DNA of 64,000 bases from Sphingobacteriales bacterium (GTDB lineage: Bacteria; Bacteroidota; Bacteroidia; Chitinophagales; JADIYW01). The notes under the pieces are model-generated. The model had not been told where the DNA came from, ran no database searches, and saw only the letters and a list, made by a program, of their open reading frames with translations. Where the stretch lies: assembly GCA_016721245.1 (NCBI GenBank), contig JADKIQ010000002.1, positions 310,001-374,000 on the forward strand, written 5' to 3'. Both the position numbers and the translations under genes were made by a program. This document shows, in pieces, positions 8,800 through 17,383 of this stretch (position 1 is the stretch's first letter; the number at the start of each line of letters is the position of its first letter).

Positions 8800-10017
8800 A
8801 TGATTAACTCCGAAATACAAACCTTAACAAAAGTAATCGTTCACGAACCCGATAATGGTATCGATCATGTTTCTCCGGAAATAGCGGAGGAATTATTATA
8901 CGACGATATTGTTTTTTTGCCGAGAATGATAGAAGAGCATTATACGTTTACGCAAACACTGCGTATGTTGCTGGGAGATGACAATGTATGCGATATACAG
9001 CAACTTTTGCAGGATATTTTAAAAGATGAGTTGGTAAGAAATGAATTGCTGCAATATATCTACGACAACGAAGATTTGAGTTTGGGGAAATATGAAATGT
9101 TGAAACAAATTCAGCCGGAATACCTGGCTGCTACCCTGATTTCCGGTGTGCATCCGGATACCGATGAAAGTGTGATAAAACCATTACCTAATTTGGTATT
9201 TACGCGCGACATCGGTTGTGTGATTAATGACCATCTGGTGGTTTGCAAGGCCAATAAAAATGCAAGAAGACGCGAGAATTTTCTCACCAAATTTATTGTA
9301 AAGTATCATCCGATATTTGCTTCGTTCAAAGATAAAACATTTGATTTTTGTATCGATGAAAATCTGGAAGCGGATTCCGGTATTTCCATCGAAGGCGGTG
9401 ATATCATGCTGATTCATCCAAGGCATTTACTGGTGGGTGAGAGCGAACGTACCTCGCTGGATGCCATTTTTGAACTGAAAAATTATTTGTTTGAGAAAGA
9501 TGTGGTTGATTTTGTAACTATCGTGGAAATTCCGAATGAGCGTTACTGCATGCACCTCGATACTATTTTTACCATCATCGATGAAGATACCTGCGTAGGC
9601 TTTGCGCCTTTGATGTTTGAGAAAAATGATAAAGTAGATATTATCACGTATTCAAAAAATAATCAGCGGGCAATTTTACATCCCACCTTAAAAGATCTGA
9701 TTAAAGAGATTTATCCGAATATGAAATTTATTCCGTGCGGCAATGGTGTTTCACCTTTTGCACAACGGGAACAATGGACGGATGGTTGTAATTTTGTGGC
9801 AATAAAACCAGGCGTAGCCTATTGCTATGAGCGCAATTTAAAAACGCTGAATGCATTTAAAGAAAACGGATTCACCGTAATTTCTGCAAAGAGAATTTTG
9901 TCGGAAGAATATACGTTAGATGAGTTAAATAAAACGATTATTACGATACCATCGGCAGAATTATCGCGCGCGCGCGGTGGTCCGCATTGCATGACGTTTC
10001 CAATCGGAAGAAAATAA
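8800..10017 (+). CDS. arcA: Arginine deiminase family protein
   Basis: 405 residues, the usual length for arginine deiminase (L-arginine to L-citrulline plus ammonia). The guanidino-modifying-enzyme residues are visible: FTRD (about 134), EGGD (about 198), MHLDTIF with the catalytic His (about 252), and ARGGPHCMTFP with the catalytic Cys (about 397). No ornithine carbamoyltransferase or carbamate kinase gene lies next to it, so it may not form a full ADI pathway operon and could serve arginine catabolism differently. The cytoplasmic protein lacks a signal sequence. Its last 77 nt overlap the end of the convergent Crp/Fnr gene. Confidence 0.85.
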   Translation: MINSEIQTLTKVIVHEPDNGIDHVSPEIAEELLYDDIVFLPRMIEEHYTFTQTLRMLLGDDNVCDIQQLLQDILKDELVRNELLQYIYDNEDLSLGKYEMLKQIQPEYLAATLISGVHPDTDESVIKPLPNLVFTRDIGCVINDHLVVCKANKNARRRENFLTKFIVKYHPIFASFKDKTFDFCIDENLEADSGISIEGGDIMLIHPRHLLVGESERTSLDAIFELKNYLFEKDVVDFVTIVEIPNERYCMHLDTIFTIIDEDTCVGFAPLMFEKNDKVDIITYSKNNQRAILHPTLKDLIKEIYPNMKFIPCGNGVSPFAQREQWTDGCNFVAIKPGVAYCYERNLKTLNAFKENGFTVISAKRILSEEYTLDELNKTIITIPSAELSRARGGPHCMTFPIGRK

Positions 10018-10669
10018 TTATTACTTTATCGATTTCTTTCTTTAGCCTGCTTAAAGTTTCCGCTTTAATACCTAAGTAATTAGAAACATCCTGCATGGTG
10101 AATTTTTCAAAAACATCAGGATGCTGACTCAGCATTAATTCATAACGACCCTTTGCATCCATCGACTGAAACGAAATTAATCGGTTTCTGATATTCTGGT
10201 TTGCTTTGTCGTTAATCAGATTTAAGAGCTGTTCAAATGCAGGTCGGTCTTTGATTAGCTTGTGGTATTTTTTGTAAGAAATTTTTAACCCGTATGTGCG
10301 CTTTGCACAAACAAAACCATCAACTGCTTTAATTCTTCCAAGAAAACTTCTAACACCGGCACTGAAATCACAATCAGATGCAAATTCAATAATATACTGA
10401 CTTTCCATCCCGCCGGTAAAGTGCTTTATGGCTCCTTTGCAGATAAATACGATCTGTTCGCAGACTTCTCCGGGGAGTACTATCGCATCATTTTTTGCCA
10501 TTTCGCAATATTCCCAGTATCTTTCTAATCCTTCCAAATCTGTGGATTTAAAAATCGAAAAATTCCGGAGAAACAGGACGAAATATTCCAGACATTCCTC
10601 GTAGGTTGGTTTGTTAGAGTTTGAAAATTTTAAGTCTGGGGTGTAATCTTTATAAAAGACGTTAGCCAT
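9941..10669 (-). CDS. Crp/Fnr-family transcriptional regulator
   Basis: 242 residues. An N-terminal cyclic-nucleotide-binding-type barrel (about 40-130) leads through a dimerisation helix to a winged helix-turn-helix; the recognition segment TMQDVSNYLGIKAETLSRLKKEI (described by its ends TMQD and KKEI, about 190-213) is the standard Bacteroidota Crp/Fnr form. No N-terminal Cys cluster for an Fe-S centre is seen. The effector is unknown. Two FNR-type palindromes lie upstream (10728-10741 and 10776-10789), suggesting autoregulation. Odd point: after the expected end of the HTH the frame continues 28 residues antisense to the arcA end, giving an unusual tail. Confidence 0.8.
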   Translation of the reverse strand: MANVFYKDYTPDLKFSNSNKPTYEECLEYFVLFLRNFSIFKSTDLEGLERYWEYCEMAKNDAIVLPGEVCEQIVFICKGAIKHFTGGMESQYIIEFASDCDFSAGVRSFLGRIKAVDGFVCAKRTYGLKISYKKYHKLIKDRPAFEQLLNLINDKANQNIRNRLISFQSMDAKGRYELMLSQHPDVFEKFTMQDVSNYLGIKAETLSRLKKEIDKVIIIFFRLETSCNADHRARAIILPMVS

Positions 10670-10727
10670 TTATGGGTATGTAAGTGGTTTTAAATTTTAG
10701 TTTCAATTGCAATGTAATAAGAATTTT

Positions 10728-10741
10728 ATGATGTAAATCAA
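10728..10741 (-). promoter_or_regulatory. FNR/CRP-type operator upstream of the Crp/Fnr gene
   Basis: Read on the minus strand: TTGATTTACATCAT, which matches the FNR consensus TTGAT-N4-ATCAA in 9 of 10 defined positions. It is centred about 65 bp before the start codon of the Crp/Fnr gene, consistent with autoregulation. Confidence 0.55.
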
Positions 10742-10775
10742 AAAAAGTTGCATTTGAAATAATATTTAACCTTTA

Positions 10776-10789
10776 TTGACATCTGTCAA
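10776..10789. promoter_or_regulatory. Perfect FNR/CRP-type palindrome TTGAC-N4-GTCAA
   Basis: TTGACATCTGTCAA has perfectly inverted TTGAC/GTCAA arms with the 4-bp spacing of Crp/Fnr operators. The centre (10782.5) is 41.5 bp before the inferred start of the plus-strand small RNA at about 10824, the class II activator position, and 114 bp before the Crp/Fnr start codon on the other strand. Confidence 0.55.
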
Positions 10790-10823
10790 TTCATATTAAG
10801 AATGAAGCACCTATTTTTACATT

Positions 10824-10900
10824 AGTTGTTAGCAACATAGAAACATAAAAGTCCAGACAACCTTACCCATTTAAGTCCTGATTCTATCAGGACTTTTTCT
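10824..10900 (+). ncRNA. Candidate small RNA ending in an orphan intrinsic terminator
   Basis: A perfect hairpin AAGTCCTGAT/ATCAGGACTT (10873-10882 and 10886-10895) followed by TTTCTTTT is an intrinsic terminator on the plus strand, but no plus-strand gene precedes it: arcA ends 850 bp earlier. A -7-like TATTTTTA (10812-10819) puts a start near 10824, giving about 77 nt. An upstream AAAAGTCC (10847-10854) can pair with the same GGACTTTT strand, so an alternative fold exists. The left part has the small hairpin GTTG-TTAG-CAAC. Start and existence are inferred; the terminator is directly visible. Confidence 0.45.
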
Positions 10901-10901
10901 T

Positions 10902-12215
10902 TTAAAATTTCATGTTGCGTATTTTTTTGTGCAGTTCCAGTTTGTGTAAGTCTAGCAGAAAGGAGATGCGCTGTCCGAATTTTGGTGCATTTGATTTGTA
11001 GTAAGTTTTAAACTCTTTACTGTAAAATAAAGGGAAGTAAATTTCAAAACCTTCATCAAAGAAACTGAACATAAAGCCGCCATCATATTGAAAACCTTTT
11101 ACAGGCAATAAATTATTAGGGTTTAAATGATTATCGTAGGAATAACCTAAATCTAAAAATAGTTTAAGTGGAACATATTTAATTGGGAAATCAAATTTAA
11201 AATTAAATGCCATCAGCCAATCTACAGTTTGTCCTGTTTCGATACTATTGAAAGGCGTACTTATTTTAAAGAAACCATCCGTTCTTGTTATTTGTCTTCC
11301 TGCAAAACTTTGCTGCTCATTTCTGCCAACATATAATTCATTAAATAAATAATCCTGCTCACCACGTTTGCCATTCAAATTAAATCCAACATCAGGATAT
11401 AATCTGAACCTGAAATTATTACTACGCCATAAAAATCCACCAACAAACATTCGCAAGTGAATACCGGTATTGTAATCTTTTAATTGATAACGAATAAATG
11501 AATTTGCCTCGAAAGATGTTTTTACAAAGTTTTTTGTTTGTTCAAATGATAATGATGCGGAGAAAGGAAAGTTCTTATCATTTCTCTTAAACGTGTATTT
11601 TAAAACATTAACATAATAATGTGTCAGCGTATCTTTCAATTCCGTGGTTACGCTGTCAATAAAATTATAGGTCAAATCTTTTTTCAAAATAACATGAGAG
11701 GTAAAAGACAACTGATGCTCCAGTTTTTCCAGTTTCTCTGTTCTGTGATTAAGTGTTAATATTATCTCAGGATGGATGGCATAATATTTCAGCGGTTTTA
11801 CATAATCATAGTAGGTAAATGACTGAAATTTGACACCGGGTTTTATCAGAGAAACAACGCTTTTTTTAGGTTTGATATAATAATCAATATTAGCAGTGCC
11901 ATTTACTTTCTTTGATTTGATGCCATATAATAAAGTGGCCGTAAAATCTACATTTTTAACCGGCTGTTTAAGATTAATCAAGGCAGCGCCAATTTGTACG
12001 CCATCGTATTTATTGTAAGCAATAGCCGGAACGCCAAACGGAAATTCACGGTTTTTCTTGTCTACCCAATGTAAATACTTCTGCTGTACCGTATTCAGTC
12101 GCTTAAAGTGAACTTCCTCAGAAGAATTATTGTTAATGGAAACAGAATCTTGTCCGTAAGCGGAACAATATGTTAGTAATACCAAAATGTTAATAACTAT
12201 TGAAGTAGGTTTCAT
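10902..12215 (-). CDS. Outer-membrane beta-barrel protein of unknown function
   Basis: 437 residues from the ATG at 12215 (a TTG three codons earlier is less likely). Signal peptide MKPTSIVINILVLLTYCSAYGQ. The remainder is a run of amphipathic strands, for example FPFGVPAIAYNKYDGVQIG, FRFRLYPDVGFNL and GFMFSFFDEGFEIYFPLFY, ending in KKIRNMKF with a C-terminal Phe as in many barrels. The first strand, with its YNKYDG...G motif, resembles the barrel found at the C-terminus of large Bacteroidota M1-peptidase-like proteins and BamA/TamA-type barrels, but no POTRA or peptidase part is present here. Transport or display role is not deduced. The upstream region is shared with the divergent TPR gene. 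Confidence 0.65.
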   Translation of the reverse strand: MKPTSIVINILVLLTYCSAYGQDSVSINNNSSEEVHFKRLNTVQQKYLHWVDKKNREFPFGVPAIAYNKYDGVQIGAALINLKQPVKNVDFTATLLYGIKSKKVNGTANIDYYIKPKKSVVSLIKPGVKFQSFTYYDYVKPLKYYAIHPEIILTLNHRTEKLEKLEHQLSFTSHVILKKDLTYNFIDSVTTELKDTLTHYYVNVLKYTFKRNDKNFPFSASLSFEQTKNFVKTSFEANSFIRYQLKDYNTGIHLRMFVGGFLWRSNNFRFRLYPDVGFNLNGKRGEQDYLFNELYVGRNEQQSFAGRQITRTDGFFKISTPFNSIETGQTVDWLMAFNFKFDFPIKYVPLKLFLDLGYSYDNHLNPNNLLPVKGFQYDGGFMFSFFDEGFEIYFPLFYSKEFKTYYKSNAPKFGQRISFLLDLHKLELHKKIRNMKF

Positions 12216-12241
12216 CTTTAACAATTAATTTTTGACTTAAA

Positions 12242-12270
12242 TTGTATTACAATATTAAGTATTAACTTTG
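12242..12270 (+). promoter_or_regulatory. Promoter of the TPR gene
   Basis: TTG at 12242-12244, an 18-bp spacer, then TAACTTTG (12263-12270), a full match to the Bacteroidota TAnnTTTG -7 element. The ATG is 14 bp further on. Confidence 0.65.
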
Positions 12271-12284
12271 AAATAGAATAGCCT

Positions 12285-13694
12285 ATGAGTAATTTCGATT
12301 TTGATAACGACGACAATATAAATGTTTCGGAATTAATAGCACAGTACGAACAATCGGTAAAAAACGATAATACTCCTTTTTTTGATCAGGACGACTATGA
12401 AGCCATTGTAGAATACTATGAGGAGAAAGGACAATTCGAACATGCCATGAATGCAGTGGAAAAATCCCTGCAGCAGTATCCTTATTCTTCCATTTTACTG
12501 ATAAAGAAAGCACAGGTTTATTTTGAACTGAAACAACTGCAGCTTGCCCTGGAAATTCTGGATAAAGCAGAAATTTTTGACAGTTCTGAAATCGGTATTT
12601 ATCTGCTGAGAGCAGAAATATTTACCTTTCAGTCCCGTTACAAAGAAGCGGTGGATATTTTGGAAAAATTACTCGAAACTTCTGAGCGTGATGATTTAAC
12701 GGATATCTATCTTCAGTTGTGCGATGTATACGAAGACTGGGAAAAATATTTTGAGGTATATGATTGTTTGGTTGCCTGTCTGAAAATTGATCCGAACAAC
12801 GAAGAAGCATTAAATCGTTTTAATTATTGTGTGGAGATAACCGATAAATATGAAGAGAGTATTCCTTTCCATAAAAAATTAATCGACATCAATCCGTATA
12901 ACGAATTTGCCTGGTACAATCTGGCGTGTTCTTATCGCGGGGTGGATGAATACGAAAATGCGATTGAAGCTTTCGAATATGTGCTGGCAATTAACGACGA
13001 TGCTGATTTTGTGTATCAGGATATTGCAGAACTTCATTTCAAAAAAGGAGAGTTTAAAAAATCGCTGGAAGTCATCAAGGAAATGTGCAATACATTTGAA
13101 GCCGATGATGAAATCTATTTCTTACAGGGAAAATGTCATGAAGCTTTGGGCGACATGAAAATGGCACGTTATTGCTACCGCAAAGCCGTTCACGATAACC
13201 CGTCTTTGTCGGACGCGTATTTTCGAATAGGTGAAACCTACAAACACGAAGGACTTTGGGAACAAGCTTACAAATCGTTTCAAAAAGCAAACGAGCTGGA
13301 AAAAGAGCAATACGAATTTTGTCTGGCAATGGCAGAAGCAGCCATGGAAATCAGTGAAACGGAAGTTGCCATTGATGCCTGCGAAACAGCCATTGATATT
13401 TTTGTAAAGCGACACGAAGCATATTTTATTCTGGCTAAAATTATGGCTGTAAACGGCGACACAGAAACCGCCCGCGAGATTTTGGTAAAAGGAGCGGAAG
13501 TTTGTAAAATAACGATTGAGTTGAATTATGCCATTTGTGCGATTGCCTTTATGGAAAACAAACTCAAGGAAGGCGAAGTGTTATTGCGCATGTTGCTGGA
13601 AGAAAACTTTGGCGCACACGATACACTTTTTGATTTCAGCGAAGAATTGAAAGAGAATGTCACCATCACTAATATCCTGGCAGAATATAATTAA
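12285..13694 (+). CDS. Tetratricopeptide repeat protein
   Basis: 469 residues made almost wholly of TPR-type helix pairs from about residue 40 to 440 (for example EFAWYNLACSYRGVDEYENAIEAFEYVL, given by its ends EFAWYN and AFEYVL, and SDAYFRIGETYKHEGLWEQA). The N-terminus is acidic (FDFDNDDN) and there is no signal peptide or membrane segment, so it is cytoplasmic. No catalytic domain is attached. TPR proteins act as protein-protein scaffolds; the partner is unknown. It sits upstream of aroE but 97 bp apart, with simple repeats in the gap, so coupling is uncertain. Confidence 0.85.
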   Translation: MSNFDFDNDDNINVSELIAQYEQSVKNDNTPFFDQDDYEAIVEYYEEKGQFEHAMNAVEKSLQQYPYSSILLIKKAQVYFELKQLQLALEILDKAEIFDSSEIGIYLLRAEIFTFQSRYKEAVDILEKLLETSERDDLTDIYLQLCDVYEDWEKYFEVYDCLVACLKIDPNNEEALNRFNYCVEITDKYEESIPFHKKLIDINPYNEFAWYNLACSYRGVDEYENAIEAFEYVLAINDDADFVYQDIAELHFKKGEFKKSLEVIKEMCNTFEADDEIYFLQGKCHEALGDMKMARYCYRKAVHDNPSLSDAYFRIGETYKHEGLWEQAYKSFQKANELEKEQYEFCLAMAEAAMEISETEVAIDACETAIDIFVKRHEAYFILAKIMAVNGDTETAREILVKGAEVCKITIELNYAICAIAFMENKLKEGEVLLRMLLEENFGAHDTLFDFSEELKENVTITNILAEYN

Positions 13695-13788
13695 TGAACA
13701 ATTGACAATTAACGATTAACCATCAGACATTCAAAAATTATGTATCATTTATTAAATCGTTCATTGTTCATCGTTAATCATTAATTAG
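13686..13788. repeat. Start-proximal degenerate A+T simple repeats
   Basis: The gap between the TPR gene and aroE is built of related short words: TGAACAATTGACAATTAACG then GATTAACC on the left, and TTCATTGTTCATCGTTAATC then ATTAATTAG on the right, which are partly inverted copies of each other. Similar TAACTAATTACTAATTA-type words occur just before other starts (8760-8790, 14573-14597, 37895-37945, 42440-42505). Confidence 0.45.
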
Positions 13789-13791
13789 TTT

Positions 13792-14526
13792 ATGCGGCAA
13801 TTTGGTTTAATAGGTTATCCTTTATCACATTCTTTTTCCAAAGGATATTTTACAGAGAAATTTCTGAAAGAAGGCATTGATGATTGTCATTACGATATTT
13901 TTCCGCTGGAAAGCATAGAAGATTTTGTTGATTTGTGCGAACAACACAAAAATTTAGCAGGTTTAAATGTCACTATTCCATACAAAGAAAAAATCATTCC
14001 CTTTTTAGATGAGTTGAATAATGAAGCAGCAGCTATTGGTGCAGTCAATACCATTAAATTTATTAATGGAAAAAAAATCGGATACAATTCGGATTGTTAC
14101 GGGTTTGAAATGAGTTTAAAACCTTTGCTGAAACCATACCATACAAACGCACTTATCCTGGGAACCGGTGGCGCCTCTAAGGCTGTAGAATATGTATTGA
14201 AAAAACTGGGTATCTCCTTTCAGTATGTTTCCAGAAATAAATCGGCAAATACAATTAATTATGATGAACTCGATGAACTCATCATTCACCATTCAAAACT
14301 CATCATTAACTCAACCCCCCTTGGTATGTATCCCAATATTGAAAATTCGCCGGATATTTCTTATGATTTTATAACGGATAAGCATTTACTGTTCGATTTA
14401 ATCTATAACCCCGAAGAAACACAATTCCTGAAAGAAGGAAAACAGCGTGGCGCTCAAACAAAAAACGGATTGGAGATGTTATACCTGCAGGCTGAAAAAA
14501 GCTGGGAGATATGGATTAACAGATAG
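13792..14526 (+). CDS. aroE: Shikimate dehydrogenase
   Basis: 244 residues, a compact AroE (3-dehydroshikimate to shikimate, NADPH; aromatic amino acid pathway, cytoplasm). The shikimate-binding SxS of YPLSHSFSK (Ser12 and Ser14), the catalytic Lys in NVTIPYKEK (about 64) and Asp in YNSDCYGF (about 100), the nucleotide loop LGTGGASKA and INSTPLGMYP are all present. The NADP-specificity segment is short (YVSRNKS). The C-terminal KNGLEMLYLQAEKSWEIW fits the family end. Followed 71 bp later by the proline dehydrogenase gene on the same strand. Confidence 0.95.
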   Translation: MRQFGLIGYPLSHSFSKGYFTEKFLKEGIDDCHYDIFPLESIEDFVDLCEQHKNLAGLNVTIPYKEKIIPFLDELNNEAAAIGAVNTIKFINGKKIGYNSDCYGFEMSLKPLLKPYHTNALILGTGGASKAVEYVLKKLGISFQYVSRNKSANTINYDELDELIIHHSKLIINSTPLGMYPNIENSPDISYDFITDKHLLFDLIYNPEETQFLKEGKQRGAQTKNGLEMLYLQAEKSWEIWINR

Positions 14527-14597
14527 GCATTCTATTTAGGAAAATAGTGCTAATTTTGCTTCATATCTATTGATCAATGACTAATGTCTAATAACCA

Positions 14598-15782
14598 ATG
14601 ACAACATTAAATTTCGATAATACAGAAAACGCATTTGCCTACAAACCGAATTATGAACTGATTCGGGATTATCAGATTTTTCGTCTGATTAATCAGGGCT
14701 GGCTGGTGAAATTCGGAACACGTGCCGCTTCCAAAATGATGGATGCAGGATTTAAAATCCCGGTGGCGATTGGTATGCGCCCCACCATCTACGCGGTTTT
14801 TTGCGGCGGAGATTCCCTGCAACTGGCGACAAAGAAAATCAATCAGCTGTATGACTACAAAGTGCAAAGCATTCTGGATTATGGCGTGGAAGGAAAGGAA
14901 AATGAAGAGGATTTTACCAGAACGGCAAATGCCATCAAAGAAGCTATTTTATTTGCAAAAGATAATGATGCAGTAGATATCGTATGTTCCAAGTTTACCG
15001 GCCTGATTCCGTTTTCTATTCTGGAGAAATTGCATGCAAAAGAAACGCTTACGGATAAAGAAAATGAAATCTATAAAGCCTCAAAAGAAAGAATCTATTC
15101 CATTTCTAAACTGGCATTTGAAAATAATGTCAGTCTGTTTGTGGATGCGGAAGAAAGCTGGATACAGCAACCGCTGGATGATTTGACCTTTGAGCTGATG
15201 AAAGAATTCAATAAGGTAAAGCCGATTATTTACAATACCGTACAGTTGTACCGAAAAGACAGATTACAGTTTTTTAAAGATATAGCGGAGCAGGCAAAGC
15301 AGGCGGGATTTATCTATGCGGCGAAACTAGTGCGTGGTGCCTATATGGAGAAAGAAGAAGTACGTGCAAAACAACTTGCTTACGAAAACCCGATTCAGAC
15401 ATCCAAAGAAAATACAGACAAGGATTACAACGATGCCTTGAGATTTGCTATTAATAATATCGAACAGGTGGCGGTTTGTGTGGCTACCCACAATGAAGAA
15501 AGTACCTTGCTGGCCACGCAATTAATGCAGCAAAAGAACTTACCCAATAATCATCCGCACGTACATTTTTCACAGCTGCTGGGGATGAGCGACCATATCA
15601 GTTTTAATATTGCGAAAGAGAATTACAACTCCAGCAAATACATGCCGTACGGACCGGTGAAAGATGTAATCCCATACTTAATTCGCCGTGCACAGGAAAA
15701 CACCAGTGTAGCCGGACAAATGGGCAGAGAATTGAAGTTGCTGAAAGACGAAGTGAGAAGAAGAAAGTTGTTTGTCTGGTAA
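14598..15782 (+). CDS. Proline dehydrogenase (stand-alone PutA/ProDH domain)
   Basis: 394 residues. FAD-dependent oxidation of L-proline to pyrroline-5-carboxylate at the membrane face is the family reaction. The barrel shows characteristic blocks: VDAEESWIQ (catalytic-barrel Asp/Glu), AKLVRGAYMEKE, VAVCVATHNE, and C-terminal YMPYGPVKDVIPYLIRRAQEN with the substrate-binding YLxRR. It is monofunctional, without the P5C dehydrogenase half seen in proteobacterial PutA. Starts at an ATG after short TAATGTCTAATAACC repeats; a TAATTTTG at 14551 may be its -7 element. Confidence 0.9.
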   Translation: MTTLNFDNTENAFAYKPNYELIRDYQIFRLINQGWLVKFGTRAASKMMDAGFKIPVAIGMRPTIYAVFCGGDSLQLATKKINQLYDYKVQSILDYGVEGKENEEDFTRTANAIKEAILFAKDNDAVDIVCSKFTGLIPFSILEKLHAKETLTDKENEIYKASKERIYSISKLAFENNVSLFVDAEESWIQQPLDDLTFELMKEFNKVKPIIYNTVQLYRKDRLQFFKDIAEQAKQAGFIYAAKLVRGAYMEKEEVRAKQLAYENPIQTSKENTDKDYNDALRFAINNIEQVAVCVATHNEESTLLATQLMQQKNLPNNHPHVHFSQLLGMSDHISFNIAKENYNSSKYMPYGPVKDVIPYLIRRAQENTSVAGQMGRELKLLKDEVRRRKLFVW

Positions 15783-15799
15783 GTTTTATTTTATAGTGT

Positions 15800-16395
15800 T
15801 TAGAAGTTAATCGTAATTCCAAATGGCCGCTCACCTTTCCATTGTAATGGATTATTTTTCATGTCTATATAAAATAGTTTTTTGTTCTTGGTCAGGAAAT
15901 CAGGAAATTCTGTGATATTATTATCATTGAGGTATAATTTTTCCAGATTCTTTAAACTAGTTATGCTTTTGGGGATAATTCCGATAGCATCATTTTCAAG
16001 GTGTAATATTTTTAAATTGGGTAATTTATTTAAAAGCCAACCTCCTGATTTATATCAGCAAACGGGTCGTTGTTTAAATAGATTTCTCCATTTTTTAATT
16101 TTTTGATTTCAGTTGGCAAGAATTTAAAATCGTTTCCTAGGTCAATGCTCTCAGGTTTGTCAATTCTAGAAATACTTTTAGGTATTTCTTTCAGGTGGTC
16201 ATTCTTTAAACTCAGAAATCTCAGATTTCTAAACTTTGATAAGGATTCAACTTGTGACTTATTCAGCTGTTGATTACTTAAGTCTAGTCTGTATACAATT
16301 TCAGGGTTTGCGAATGCTTCTTCCAAACTTGTAAAATTTTTTTGTAAATAGAACTGTCCGAGTTTTGGTGCTATATAGATTGCAATCAAACACAA
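15800..16395 (-). pseudogene. Leucine-rich repeat protein gene with a frameshift
   Basis: The first reading frame (16395 to 16030) starts with a hydrophobic segment LIAIYIAPKLGQF and gives LRR units such as RLDLSNQQL, NLRFLSLKNDHLKEIPKSI and SIDLGNDFKFLPTEI, then stops after QEVGF. The LRR pattern resumes in another frame without a gap: LPNLKILHLENDAIGIIPKS, NLEKLYLNDNNITEFPDFL, LFYIDMKNNPLQW, ending at 15800. Adding one T to the TTTT run near 16036-16039 joins them as EVGFLNKLPNLKIL. There is also no ATG: the first frame begins at TTG just after an in-frame TGA. Either a decayed gene or a homopolymer sequencing error at one site. Confidence 0.7.
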
Positions 16396-16462
16396 CAGTC
16401 AATGCTCAATAAAACTGGTTTAATTATCTCTTGACATATTACAAAACAAGCAGTGAAAATGT

Positions 16463-17368
16463 TCAATAAAATATGAAATATTTAACAAACAATCCATCCA
16501 CTTTTTGTGCAATCTTTTTACGCAAATCAGCATTGATAGGCATTAAAGGCAAACGAACATGGTCGTCGCACACACCCAGATGTTTCATCGCTGCTTTTAC
16601 GCCGGCAGGATTGCCCTGCTCAAACAAATAGGTGATTAATTCGTCTAATTCATACACTGTTTTTCTTGCAGAAGCAAAATCGCCATCCAGCGCCTGATGC
16701 ACCATGGTAGAAAAATGTTTCGGCGTTGCATTCGCAATTACGGAAATCACGCCGTCATATCCGATGGAAATCTGCGGTACAATCAAATCATCGTTTCCGC
16801 TAATTAGCAAGAAGTCCTGCGGTTTTTCACGCGCCAGCCAGAAAATCTGCATCCAGTCGTTGCTGGCCTCTTTAATGGCTACAATATTCTTAAAATCATG
16901 TGCCAGCTGCAGCGTAGTACTTGCACGGATGTTAGAGGCTGTTCTTCCCGGCACATTGTATAAGATGATTGGCAATTCCGTATTGTTAGCAATTGCCTTG
17001 TAATGCTCGTAAATACCTTCCTGAGTGGGCTTGTTATAATAAGGAGAAACCGACAAGATGCCATCTACACCGGTCAGATCCGCATGATTGATATCGTAGA
17101 TGATGCTTCTGGTATCATTGCCGCCGAATCCCGCAATCACCGGAACACGTTTGTTGGTTACTTCCACACAAGCCTTTATTAAATCCTGCTTTTCCTGCTT
17201 ATCCAGTGTTACCGATTCACCTGTAGTGCCTAAAACCACTACATAATCCACGCCACCTTCAATCACATAGTTGACTACATTCTCAAACTCTGTAAAATTG
17301 ATTTCTTTTTGTTCGTTAAATGGTGTAACCAATGCAACACCAACACCTTTTAAATTTAATGTGCTCAT
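16463..17368 (-). CDS. dapA: 4-hydroxy-tetrahydrodipicolinate synthase
   Basis: 301 residues. Condenses pyruvate and aspartate semialdehyde in lysine/meso-diaminopimelate synthesis, cytoplasmic. The class I aldolase features are clear: GTTGES near residue 46, the catalytic Tyr in IILYNVPGRTA (about 137), and the Schiff-base Lys in VAIKEAS (about 165), then SGNDDLIVPQ. The end (DGLFVKYFIFY) is a little longer and more aromatic than usual. It is the second gene after a DUF6913 gene, with 15 nt between them, so the two are probably cotranscribed. Confidence 0.95.
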   Translation of the reverse strand: MSTLNLKGVGVALVTPFNEQKEINFTEFENVVNYVIEGGVDYVVVLGTTGESVTLDKQEKQDLIKACVEVTNKRVPVIAGFGGNDTRSIIYDINHADLTGVDGILSVSPYYNKPTQEGIYEHYKAIANNTELPIILYNVPGRTASNIRASTTLQLAHDFKNIVAIKEASNDWMQIFWLAREKPQDFLLISGNDDLIVPQISIGYDGVISVIANATPKHFSTMVHQALDGDFASARKTVYELDELITYLFEQGNPAGVKAAMKHLGVCDDHVRLPLMPINADLRKKIAQKVDGLFVKYFIFY

Positions 17369-17383
17369 ACTCTGTGTGAAAAT

